Source: an uncultured Bacilli bacterium (GTDB lineage Bacteria > Bacillota_I > Bacilli_A > RF39 > UBA660). Taken from it: a stretch of 13,508 bases of DNA. A program made the position numbers and the translations under genes. Positions 6,026 through 13,182 of this stretch are shown here, one piece after another (the stretch's first letter is position 1; each line of letters begins with the position of its first letter). The notes under the pieces were generated by a model. It was not told the DNA's origin and ran no database searches. It saw only the letters and a program-made list of their open reading frames with translations. The stretch is from assembly GCA_944358685.1 (NCBI GenBank), contig CALVRQ010000083.1:1-13508 (forward strand). The letters run 5' to 3'.

Positions 6026-7084
6026 TTAAGACTCCGTATCAGTTGAATTAGTCATTGGAATATCTGTAGTAATAGTATGTGGAGTTCCATCTTGTTCTTG
6101 TACAGTAGCAGTTAATGTTCCATTACCAGTATACACAATCTTTTCAGTAGTCTTATTAGTAACAGTTTTAGGTTGTCCACCATCTTTAACATAAGTACAA
6201 GTATATGTACTGCCACAACCTTCTGGGAATGTAATTGTTACAGTATTTCTAGCACCACCTGTTTCAGTAATCTTTGGAGTTAATAAATCTTTAACACTCT
6301 CATCTGCAATTGGAATATTAACAGAATGAGCATCAATATAATCCACTAACTGTTGTGTAGAAACTTGAGTAGCAGTCTCTTCTCCTTCAACTGACATACC
6401 ATGAGGTACAGGATATAACTCAACACCCAAAGAACCCATATAAGAAGCTTTCTTAAGCATTATATACAACTCAGGCTTAAGGCCAAAAATCATCATAGAA
6501 GGACTTCTACTCTCACTAGTATCTTCAAATACAGCTCGACCAGCAGAATCCTTAACTGCTAAAACTTCAATATTTTCAATTAATTTACCAAGCATGATTT
6601 TTTCATCTTGACCATCACCAATCTTCATGTAAATATCAATCATATTTCCGGCCATAATCGCATTACCATAAGTACTTTCCATATCAACTGGAAAATTATA
6701 AGCAACTTCTCCAGCTTTAACCTTAGAAAAAGCCGCATCAGGTAGTTCATCAACATCAACAACAGTATCTGTATAAAACATACTACCTTCTGGAATTACA
6801 GAATTAACATTAGAATATTTTCCCACAATCTGTGACCTTATTCTAATTACATTATCGCTTAGTGAAACATTAGGCATGTCCACCATCTGAACCATATCAT
6901 CAGTTATTTCAGTTCTAGGTTGAATAGTCTGAGTTGCTACAGGAATAGATACCGGTTCTACTGCTCTGTTGATTTGTGTACTATAACCAACATACAGTAA
7001 AATCAAAATAATTATAACACCGGCAATTGTCACAATATTTTTGTTTTTTAAAAACCTTTTGGCAGAAGCCATCAAATTATTCAT
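6026..7084 (-). CDS. cpaB: CpaB-like (SAF/RcpC) pilus assembly protein
   Basis: This 352-residue protein has a short cytoplasmic start, one membrane helix (about 17-35) and a SAF domain (about 45-108; VATQTIQPRTEITDDMV is the typical opening). The RcpC/CpaB region follows (about 118-228), with AGNMIDIYMKI and ENIEVLAVKDS as characteristic strands. From about 270 to the end is an additional predicted beta-rich domain with Cys290 and Cys296 and many Thr, not part of the usual core. CpaB proteins act outside the cytoplasmic membrane in Tad pilus assembly. In a single-membrane cell there is no secretin to contact, so the extra domain may engage the pilus or the envelope instead (inference). AGAGG lies 8 bases before the ATG, and the stop is one base from the cpaF-like start. 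Confidence 0.88.
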   Translation of the reverse strand: MNNLMASAKRFLKNKNIVTIAGVIIILILLYVGYSTQINRAVEPVSIPVATQTIQPRTEITDDMVQMVDMPNVSLSDNVIRIRSQIVGKYSNVNSVIPEGSMFYTDTVVDVDELPDAAFSKVKAGEVAYNFPVDMESTYGNAIMAGNMIDIYMKIGDGQDEKIMLGKLIENIEVLAVKDSAGRAVFEDTSESRSPSMMIFGLKPELYIMLKKASYMGSLGVELYPVPHGMSVEGEETATQVSTQQLVDYIDAHSVNIPIADESVKDLLTPKITETGGARNTVTITFPEGCGSTYTCTYVKDGGQPKTVTNKTTEKIVYTGNGTLTATVQEQDGTPHTITTDIPMTNSTDTES

Positions 7085-7110
7085 AAACTCATCCTCTCTT
7101 TTCTTTTATT

Positions 7111-7512
7111 TTAATAAGGTACTTCTAAAATAGCATCAATTCTATTTTGTAAATCAAATGTCATTCTAGTACTACCTGCAACACCAACAATTCCACTTTG
7201 TACACTCAAGCTTACTTTTGGTGGTTCCTCATTAATGTCATAAAACTTTATAACATACTCTCTACTTCTACTCGCACTTTCAGCATATCTTCGAATAAAA
7301 TTTTCAACAAATTTTTCACGATAAATTCGAATAGTACCATTTGTTCTATAAGAAGCATAATCAAATGCATCCCACATAGCTGCTTCTGTTACTTCTTTTA
7401 AAAGTTGTGAATTATGTTCATCAGTATTTGTTAAACTTTGGAATAAAACAATAAAGAATATTGATAAAATTCCAAGGCCCACAACAAATATACCCCAAAA
7501 TGATTCCTTCAT
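7111..7512 (-). CDS. TadE-like pseudopilin (candidate)
   Basis: This 133-residue protein starts MKESFWG and has an N-terminal helix (about 7-26). A polar stem (DEHNSQLLKEVTEAAMWDAFDYA) runs to about residue 53, followed by a basic, helical then beta domain with no cysteine. The pattern of an N-terminal pilin-type helix with a small soluble domain beside cpaB matches TadE/TadF-type pseudopilins. It may belong to a Bacillota family catalogued as a DUF (DUF5411 comes to mind, unverified). AGGAGGG (7521-7527) overlaps the TAG stop of the upstream adhesin gene, so translation of the two is linked. It shares the M-[KR]-E start with the three other pilin-like proteins of the cluster. Confidence 0.62.
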   Translation of the reverse strand: MKESFWGIFVVGLGILSIFFIVLFQSLTNTDEHNSQLLKEVTEAAMWDAFDYASYRTNGTIRIYREKFVENFIRRYAESASRSREYVIKFYDINEEPPKVSLSVQSGIVGVAGSTRMTFDLQNRIDAILEVPY

Positions 7513-7525
7513 GTCTTACTCCCTC

Positions 7526-10132
7526 CTAAACATCTTTGTCACATGAATAGAAATTTGAATAACTAGCGTTGTAACATTTTCCACTCATTTTACTACGAAC
7601 GGTACTACTTAAAAAATTACTTTTACATCTCGTACCATTTTTATAACATTCCAAATCCCAGTTATCGTACTTCTCTTTATCATTGTAATTTCTTATTGTT
7701 TTTATAGTTTGCGAATCAAGTGTAATCTCATATAATACATGATCATCATCGTATACTTTATGACCATTACCACTTCTTATAATATAATTATTAGAAGTTC
7801 CATTATTATAACTACAATCAATTGCATGAGTTTTTACATTATAATTACACCAATTAGCACCCGTCTCTCTTCTTTCTGCATCTTGACCAGGAAATGGATC
7901 TTCCAAATCAATTGTTCTATATATTACATCTATTCCACCACCACCAGGGCAGGTACCATCAGGCATAGGTGCACATTCACCAGATGGACAACATCCATAA
8001 GGGCAATCACTCTCTGGACAAACATATTCAGTTTCATTGCCCACTGCACATTTTCCAGTCTCAGAATTAAATTCTGTTCCTTCTGCACAACATACTTTTG
8101 CAATCGGATTCCAATCTACACCAAGTCTACTAGCATCTTCTTCACTATTACATCCATCGTTATCGCCCGGGTCATTTGGCTCACTCTCACAACTACCAGT
8201 CGAAGGGTTATATTTTGTACCAACTGGACAACAATAACTACCTTTACTATTCCAATCAAGGCCTAACCTTTCGGCATCTTCCGGACTATTACAATCATCA
8301 TTGGTAGACCCCGAATCACATTTTCCAGTCTTAGAATTATATTGAGTTCCTGGTGGACAACAATAACCTTCCTTACTATTCCAATCAACGCCTAACTTTT
8401 TAGCATCCTCTGGGCTTTCGCAACCTTCATCAGTATCAGGAGGCGTAGTCGGCAAATAAGAAGTCAAAATTTTACAAGAATATCCAGCAGTCGGATCTGA
8501 TCCTGTAATTGTACTTTTAGCAAGACAATTTCCACCACTACCGCCACTGCCTAACGATGTAGCCAAATATCCGTTATTAGAAGCTGCTGATCCAAGCATC
8601 GCATTACTAGGTAAATCATAAGCAAATTGAATATCAGCTGCTTTATAATGAGTAGAATCTATTTTTACTCCATGATTCTCAAATGAAACTGGTAAATTAG
8701 CAATTCCAACTTCTTTATAAGGTTCAGATGGAACCTTTGACATAGAAAGACCATCTCTTAATCTAATATATCTATAATATTCTTCTGGTAATTTATATTG
8801 ATTTGTATTTTCCATTGTAAGTTGAGCATCATCTGCTGCCACATTTTTTAATTCAGAACCATAATCTAACATAGGATTACTTTCATACACACTATACAAT
8901 TGAAGTTCATCAGGTTCGTCCATATTATACTTACTATCTTCATAAGTCTCTGTATATTTAAACCATACATCCCCCATGTTTTTAGCAAAATCCTCTTTTT
9001 TATCTTCCTCATATTCATTTAAAGCTGCTCGTTTTGCTCTAAGTACTCTAGCTTGATAAGCTTCTAAAGTCTCATTAGGCATCCGTACTAAATCAACCTC
9101 TGCCCTACATTCTCGTTTTCTATATACTTTATAAGGTTTCAAATTAGGTATTGGCGATGCACCAAACTCACTCAAACCATTCAGTTCTTCTTCCTCTGGA
9201 TTCATGACAAAATACCTACCAGGTTCTACATATATCTGACTTCGCGCATTTGGAAAATATACACTAAACTCCTCTCGGCAAAATACTTCTCCTTGTCCAT
9301 AACTTCCTTGACTAAAATAGCCTTGTACATTACTATTGCTTGAAGAAGTACTAGCCAAAATAGCCTCCCAATTGCTAGTGTCTTTAATTGTATAAGCTAA
9401 ATAATCACTATTAGTATTTTCACAGTCTGCACATGATGCTGTATATGAATAATCATAATCAGCAGGTACAACCTCTAGCTCTGCTAATGGTTGGTTCGAA
9501 CCATTATCCCAAACAACACCAATACCTTTCATTTTTTTCTTATTTTTTTCATAATAAGCTCTTGCTTCTCTTTCAATTGTTTGTTCAAACGCTGTATTTT
9601 CATAAACACACTGGCTACTAGCTGGTTGCTCTTTACAAGGGAAAATTGATGGATTTCTTCCCGCATCAACCCAATAACCAGTTGCCTCCCAATTCGCATA
9701 ATTATCTACAGCCATCCAAATCAATGTTTGACCAAAGAAATGTCGCTGCTCAATCGTCAAATCAGTTCTAACAGATTTTAAATAATCATTATAAAGTGCA
9801 ATTTCTGTTAATAAATCTTGTGCTTCATCTTTAGTCAAACCAAATCTACCTTGGAAAAATGATACTGCATCATAAGCCCTTAAAGTAAGACCAGCCCTAA
9901 ACTTACGTCCTGTTTGAACACAATATACCATTGTATTATTAACGTGTAAAACACCTTCACTCCATTCAGATAAAACCTCATTAGTATTATTCTTAAATGA
10001 TACAACCGTTACTCCAGAATGTCTCTGCCAAGTTGAACCATAAGAACCTACCCTAGATAAAGCCGAAGCTTTATCACATAGCATCAACGATATCACTGCT
10101 ACAAATATCAAAAAAACTGTCTTTTTATTCAT
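7526..10132 (-). CDS. Secreted thioester-domain adhesin with Cys-rich repeats, no sorting signal
   Basis: This 868-residue protein opens with a signal peptide (about 1-24, ending KASA). Residues about 35-225 resemble the Gram-positive thioester domain (TED/TQXA). Cys71 in MVYCVQTG fits the reactive cysteine. Gln135 in GQTLIW occupies the Gln of the TQxAIW motif. The ending QPLAELEV is also typical. In TEDs an internal Cys-Gln thioester can bond covalently to host surface amines. Residues 225-560 form a large unrecognised region. Residues 571-695 hold three 35-residue Cys-rich repeats, then another Cys cluster (705-728). A C-terminal domain (733-868) contains DPFPG, a GANW motif and six cysteines. 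There is no LPxTG and no C-terminal helix, so anchoring must be indirect. The ATG overlaps the upstream TGA stop (ATGA). Gene context makes it a pilus-associated or tip adhesin (inference). Confidence 0.8.
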   Translation of the reverse strand: MNKKTVFLIFVAVISLMLCDKASALSRVGSYGSTWQRHSGVTVVSFKNNTNEVLSEWSEGVLHVNNTMVYCVQTGRKFRAGLTLRAYDAVSFFQGRFGLTKDEAQDLLTEIALYNDYLKSVRTDLTIEQRHFFGQTLIWMAVDNYANWEATGYWVDAGRNPSIFPCKEQPASSQCVYENTAFEQTIEREARAYYEKNKKKMKGIGVVWDNGSNQPLAELEVVPADYDYSYTASCADCENTNSDYLAYTIKDTSNWEAILASTSSSNSNVQGYFSQGSYGQGEVFCREEFSVYFPNARSQIYVEPGRYFVMNPEEEELNGLSEFGASPIPNLKPYKVYRKRECRAEVDLVRMPNETLEAYQARVLRAKRAALNEYEEDKKEDFAKNMGDVWFKYTETYEDSKYNMDEPDELQLYSVYESNPMLDYGSELKNVAADDAQLTMENTNQYKLPEEYYRYIRLRDGLSMSKVPSEPYKEVGIANLPVSFENHGVKIDSTHYKAADIQFAYDLPSNAMLGSAASNNGYLATSLGSGGSGGNCLAKSTITGSDPTAGYSCKILTSYLPTTPPDTDEGCESPEDAKKLGVDWNSKEGYCCPPGTQYNSKTGKCDSGSTNDDCNSPEDAERLGLDWNSKGSYCCPVGTKYNPSTGSCESEPNDPGDNDGCNSEEDASRLGVDWNPIAKVCCAEGTEFNSETGKCAVGNETEYVCPESDCPYGCCPSGECAPMPDGTCPGGGGIDVIYRTIDLEDPFPGQDAERRETGANWCNYNVKTHAIDCSYNNGTSNNYIIRSGNGHKVYDDDHVLYEITLDSQTIKTIRNYNDKEKYDNWDLECYKNGTRCKSNFLSSTVRSKMSGKCYNASYSNFYSCDKDV
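8048..8422 (-). repeat. Three 35-residue Cys-rich coding repeats
   Basis: Residues 571-605, 614-648 and 661-695 of the thioester protein share the pattern CxSxEDAxxLGxDWN, five residues, CCxxGTx[YF]NxxTGxC. The DNA units are 8318-8422, 8189-8293 and 8048-8152. They are separated by short acidic, Asn/Gly/Pro-rich linkers and each carries four cysteines. They are likely disulfide-stabilised spacer or binding modules. Confidence 0.85.
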
Positions 10133-10770
10133 CGTTTACGCACCTTCTTTAATACAAAATAAATGGCTAATATAATTACTGCAATCAAAACAACAACTCC
10201 GAAAACTATCACCATTTTATTGCTTAACATATCTTTCAAGACATCTAAAGTACCTTCTTTTTCTTTCTTTTCTGACGATACCTCTTTCTTATTACTCTTA
10301 GCCTTCTCCAAATCTTCTAAAAATTCATCTTGAGTGTAAGAACTAGAATTATACCACAAAGAACACATTTCTAAATCAGAATTTTGGCATTCAGGCAAAC
10401 TTGAAAATTGATTATAATATGGGAAATTCACATACTTCGTTGTAATAGAATATCCTTTACAATTATTGTCATTTGAACGAATAGTATATTCAACTGAATT
10501 TTGACCTAAACGGTAATCTTGTTTAAATTCAGTTTGACCACTAAAAGAATGTTCAAAATTATCTTCAATATAAATATCATTAGTCACATTAGTTATATTA
10601 ACTGTAAACGTTGGATATCCACGTGTAATTTCATAAGTATAATTAATTTGAACATTTGAAGCAATTCTAGAAAGTTCTGCTTCCCTTTGATAATCACAAT
10701 CTGCATGGGAAACTAAAGGCACAAAAATCATGCAAATAAAAGTGAAAACAACATACTTAATATACCTCAT
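10129..10770 (-). CDS. Single-pass surface protein with signal peptide, possible partner of the adhesin
   Basis: This 213-residue protein is not assigned to a family. It has a signal peptide (about 1-23, ending SHA before DC) and an extracytoplasmic, predominantly beta ectodomain (about 24-150) with Cys25, 104, 128 and 136, enough for two disulfides. A highly charged Lys/Glu linker (about 150-178), a membrane helix (about 186-206) and a basic cytoplasmic tail KKVRKR follow. It is a type I membrane protein. Its stop overlaps the adhesin's start (ATGA), so the two are made together. Since the adhesin has no anchor, this protein could tether it or act in its export or folding (inference). AAAGGAG lies 7 bases before the ATG. 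Confidence 0.72.
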   Translation of the reverse strand: MRYIKYVVFTFICMIFVPLVSHADCDYQREAELSRIASNVQINYTYEITRGYPTFTVNITNVTNDIYIEDNFEHSFSGQTEFKQDYRLGQNSVEYTIRSNDNNCKGYSITTKYVNFPYYNQFSSLPECQNSDLEMCSLWYNSSSYTQDEFLEDLEKAKSNKKEVSSEKKEKEGTLDVLKDMLSNKMVIVFGVVVLIAVIILAIYFVLKKVRKR

Positions 10771-10803
10771 ACCTATTCTCCTTTCTACTATTATAACATA
10801 GTA

Positions 10804-12408
10804 TCACTGTTTTAAAACATATTTATATGTCAAATTTCTAATTTTAAATGATAAGTAAATCTCACTAGCGTTCATCACATCAAGTGGTACTTCAATATAA
10901 TAATTGGTATTATCAGTTCCCACTTTAGGTTTAATTATTTGTGTATTAATTCTTTGTGAATACCAAATATTATTTAATTTATAATTAATAATAGCAAAAT
11001 TATTAAGCAGTGAAGTTATAGATGATATCTCACTATTATTTACACTATCAGGTACAAAATAACCATTAATTCTCATAAGTGTCTTATAATAATTTCCAGT
11101 CGCTGAAGGTGTTAAATATTCATACGAATCAATACATTTATCAGTTGCATAACAATATTTATAACCTATTTTAAACTTAGTATTAAATTCATAACCTTTA
11201 ATTTTAAAAGTCGAAGCCTCTAAAACACTGTCATCAAACTTAAGTTCATCGCCAATTTTACTATCATATGTCTTCCCTTCAGTATCTAAATCTACTGGTT
11301 TCAAATCAATAAACACATTTTTAGCTCCCATTTCTCCTCTAACATAACTTATATTATCATTAAATTTTAATTGCATCTTCTTATTTGCATCATCCTTAGG
11401 AACTACAAATGCTAAAATATATCTTTGAAATTCATCATTTAATGTCTGACCAACATAAGCATCACCAATATCGTAAAGTTCTTTCGCATAATCTCTATTT
11501 TGTCCATAAGACACTCCATCGACAATAAGTGTTGTAAGCCCAGTATTTAAAACTTCTGTACTTCCTTGCCTTTTTAAATCCATCTTAACAACCACAATTG
11601 TATCATCAGTAAGTTTCTTTCCCTGTGGATTAAATTGAGTTAAATAAGAATCTTGAACATTCATCATTACGCCACTCGCACTAAAACTTGTTCCCTGACC
11701 ATAATTAACCTTATAAAGCATAATACTCATATATATATTAAATCCAACTGCAAGTACAAAAATAATAACACAAGTATTAAAAATAAATTTATGCTCTTTA
11801 TAAAAATATTTAAAATTTCTTAATTGATATCTAACATTTCTATGAACTTTATTACCATCAAACTCTAACGAAAGCTCAATTTCTTCACTATCTTTTTCAT
11901 CAATATCTAACTGTTGTAAATCAGTTCTAAAATCAAATTGTTTAATATCAAAACCAGCCGCTCTCACTGAATACAAAATTAAACATACAAACTGTAAAAC
12001 ACAAACAATCAAATAAAAATCACGTAAAGCACTAGATAATCTAACATCAATTAAATAAGAATTAATATCTCTAAGTATTGGATATGTAAAAAAGAATAAT
12101 GCAATTAATGCAATATAAACAATTATACTATATATATAAAGCCCTTTGGGTTTTTTCTTATAAATCATTACTGAAAGCAAAACAATAATTAATATTATAA
12201 CCAACAATGAAAATACAAAGCTATACATATTTAACATTGCTCTAGGCGACATATTAGTTAAAGCTGTCGTATAATCACCAACATACGTTCTAAAAAAATT
12301 ATAAACAGAAAAAGAACGATATAACAAAAATACAATTATACCAACAATAATAGCATGCAACAATTTAAAATATTTTATAAAAAACGCATAAGGTTTCCTT
12401 AAAATCAT
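10804..12408 (-). CDS. Polytopic membrane protein with large C-terminal ectodomain, unknown function
   Basis: This 534-residue protein is of unrecognised family. Predicted helices lie at about 17-35, 61-83, 90-110, 128-148 and 209-232. A polar, acidic segment (about 152-205) separates helices 4 and 5. From about 233 to the end lies a 300-residue, apparently beta-rich region with only two cysteines (419 and 425). With the N-terminus inside, five helices put this region outside the cell. It is the first gene of the cluster, with AAGGGG before the ATG and a possible -10 (TATAAT) at 12435-12440. Only 33 bases separate it from the next surface protein, so the three surface genes probably form one transcript with the pilus genes. 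It may be an assembly or anchoring component for the adhesin, but nothing in the sequence proves this. Confidence 0.72.
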   Translation of the reverse strand: MILRKPYAFFIKYFKLLHAIIVGIIVFLLYRSFSVYNFFRTYVGDYTTALTNMSPRAMLNMYSFVFSLLVIILIIVLLSVMIYKKKPKGLYIYSIIVYIALIALFFFTYPILRDINSYLIDVRLSSALRDFYLIVCVLQFVCLILYSVRAAGFDIKQFDFRTDLQQLDIDEKDSEEIELSLEFDGNKVHRNVRYQLRNFKYFYKEHKFIFNTCVIIFVLAVGFNIYMSIMLYKVNYGQGTSFSASGVMMNVQDSYLTQFNPQGKKLTDDTIVVVKMDLKRQGSTEVLNTGLTTLIVDGVSYGQNRDYAKELYDIGDAYVGQTLNDEFQRYILAFVVPKDDANKKMQLKFNDNISYVRGEMGAKNVFIDLKPVDLDTEGKTYDSKIGDELKFDDSVLEASTFKIKGYEFNTKFKIGYKYCYATDKCIDSYEYLTPSATGNYYKTLMRINGYFVPDSVNNSEISSITSLLNNFAIINYKLNNIWYSQRINTQIIKPKVGTDNTNYYIEVPLDVMNASEIYLSFKIRNLTYKYVLKQ

Positions 12409-12434
12409 TTTAACTGCCCCTTCCCTATAATATA

Positions 12435-12440
12435 ATTATA
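12435..12440 (-). promoter_or_regulatory. Possible -10 element for the pilus/adhesin operon
   Basis: TATAAT on the minus strand lies about 27 bases before ATG 12408 and leaves the purine-rich ribosome site (12417-12426) intact. Only a T-run is present at the -35 position. TTGCAA (12451-12456) is 10 bases from this box, too close. Transcription could also continue from the glycosylase gene, since no clear terminator separates the two. Confidence 0.38.
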
Positions 12441-12471
12441 ACCTATTTTTTTGCAAAAAAAAAGAAAAATA

Positions 12472-12963
12472 TTACTTTTTAATATATTTTAAAATAATTT
12501 CATATTTTTCTATTAAACTACTGCTACTCTCTTTAGCATTTGCACCACTAGTAGATGGTAAATAAATAGCTTTAATGCCAACATTTTCTAAACAATACTT
12601 ATTATATAAATCAAAAGCCTTTCTTCCCGTGGTAAAAATTGTAGTAATATTAGTTTCTTCAATCAACTTCTTAATATCATTAATCTTAGGATTTTTAATT
12701 GAACTATCACTTGAACCGTTAATCTCACAAGATTCTATCACATCCCATAAAGCAATTTTATATTTAAAGAGTAATTGCTTTTTATCTAAAATAGTTTCAG
12801 GAAATACTTCATCAAATAAACTACTTAAAATTTTCCAAAATCTATTTTGTGGATGCATATAATAAAAACCATATTCCCTAGATTTAACCGAAGGAATTGA
12901 ACCTAAAATCAACACTTCACTATCTTTATTAATATATGGACCAAATTCATGACTAACTCTCAT
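12472..12963 (-). CDS. DNA-deoxyinosine (hypoxanthine) glycosylase, UDG family 6
   Basis: This 163-residue protein is the usual size for the family. Motif 1 (about 18-43) reads LILGSIPSVKSRE, then YY and HPQNRFW. The Asn at about residue 40 in HPQN is the expected catalytic residue of the hypoxanthine-DNA glycosylase branch, which lacks the Asp of classical UDGs. Motif 2 is LPSTSGANA (135-143). The enzyme removes hypoxanthine formed by adenine deamination, and in some members uracil, starting base excision repair. AGGAAG lies about 8 bases before the ATG, and a well-matched promoter at 13021-13049 gives it its own transcription unit. It is a housekeeping repair gene with no evident link to the pilus cluster downstream. 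Confidence 0.9.
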   Translation of the reverse strand: MRVSHEFGPYINKDSEVLILGSIPSVKSREYGFYYMHPQNRFWKILSSLFDEVFPETILDKKQLLFKYKIALWDVIESCEINGSSDSSIKNPKINDIKKLIEETNITTIFTTGRKAFDLYNKYCLENVGIKAIYLPSTSGANAKESSSSLIEKYEIILKYIKK

Positions 12964-13020
12964 TTATAATCTTCCTAACTATATATTAATCTACTTTATA
13001 CATTTTCATCATCAAATATT

Positions 13021-13049
13021 ATTATATACATTACACTTCAAATTATCAA
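13021..13049 (-). promoter_or_regulatory. Sigma-A-type promoter for the DNA glycosylase gene
   Basis: Minus strand TTGATA (13044-13049) and TATAAT (13021-13026) are separated by 17 bases. The predicted start near 13014 gives a leader of about 50 nt before ATG 12963. Confidence 0.65.
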
Positions 13050-13118
13050 TTCTTTCAGCAACTATTTTTTTATAATCTAAAAACTAATTATAATTCAAAC
13101 GCAAAATCTCTAACTCCC

Positions 13119-13149
13119 TATATATTTTGACAAAATGGCAAAATATATA
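13119..13149. repeat. AT-rich inverted repeat with overlapping half-sites
   Basis: A perfect 11-bp inverted repeat (TATATATTTTG, 9-base spacer, CAAAATATATA). Inside it, ATTTTGACAAAAT (13124-13136) forms a second palindrome, so three ATTTTG/CAAAAT half-sites are packed within 21 bases. It lies about 70 bases upstream of the glycosylase promoter. It may be an operator or a weak hairpin. Confidence 0.55.
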
Positions 13150-13152
13150 AAT

Positions 13153-13182
13153 AAAATGTAGAACCATTTAATTCTACATCTT
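13153..13182 (-). terminator. Probable terminator for the truncated upstream gene
   Basis: In the minus direction AAGATGTAGAA pairs with TTCTACATTTT across an 8-base loop: 11 pairs, one of them G-U, with an uninterrupted 8-bp core. A T-rich tract follows. The stem is AT-rich and so only moderately stable. It lies about 107 bases past the stop at 13289. Confidence 0.5.

Noticed and set aside
7739..8266. Long plus-strand open frame (175 codons) opposite the adhesin repeats
   Set aside because: It is low-complexity, Thr/Ile/Ser-rich translation mirroring the minus-strand Cys-rich repeats, with no ribosome site. It is a shadow of the real gene, as are the other plus-strand frames in the window.
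10790..10798. Extended -10 (TGT-TATAAT, minus strand) before the 213-residue surface protein
   Set aside because: The predicted start (about 10783) would fall inside the AAAGGAG ribosome site, and there is no -35. It is probably fortuitous.
2179..10806. Mycoplasma-type code (TGA = Trp)
   Set aside because: Genes ending at 10804, 10129 and 2179 use TGA as a stop. Two of these form ATGA overlaps with the next start, and Trp residues are encoded by TGG.
12427..12456. TTGCAA-18-TATTAT as operon promoter
   Set aside because: Its transcription start would lie near 12420, removing most of the ribosome site at 12417-12426. The TATAAT at 12435-12440 fits better.
12442..12474. T/A-rich palindrome (TTTTTTTGCAAAAAAA) as terminator of the glycosylase gene
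   Set aside because: The stem is almost purely A/T with essentially no loop, and no GC-rich stem precedes the T run. It is not a credible intrinsic terminator.
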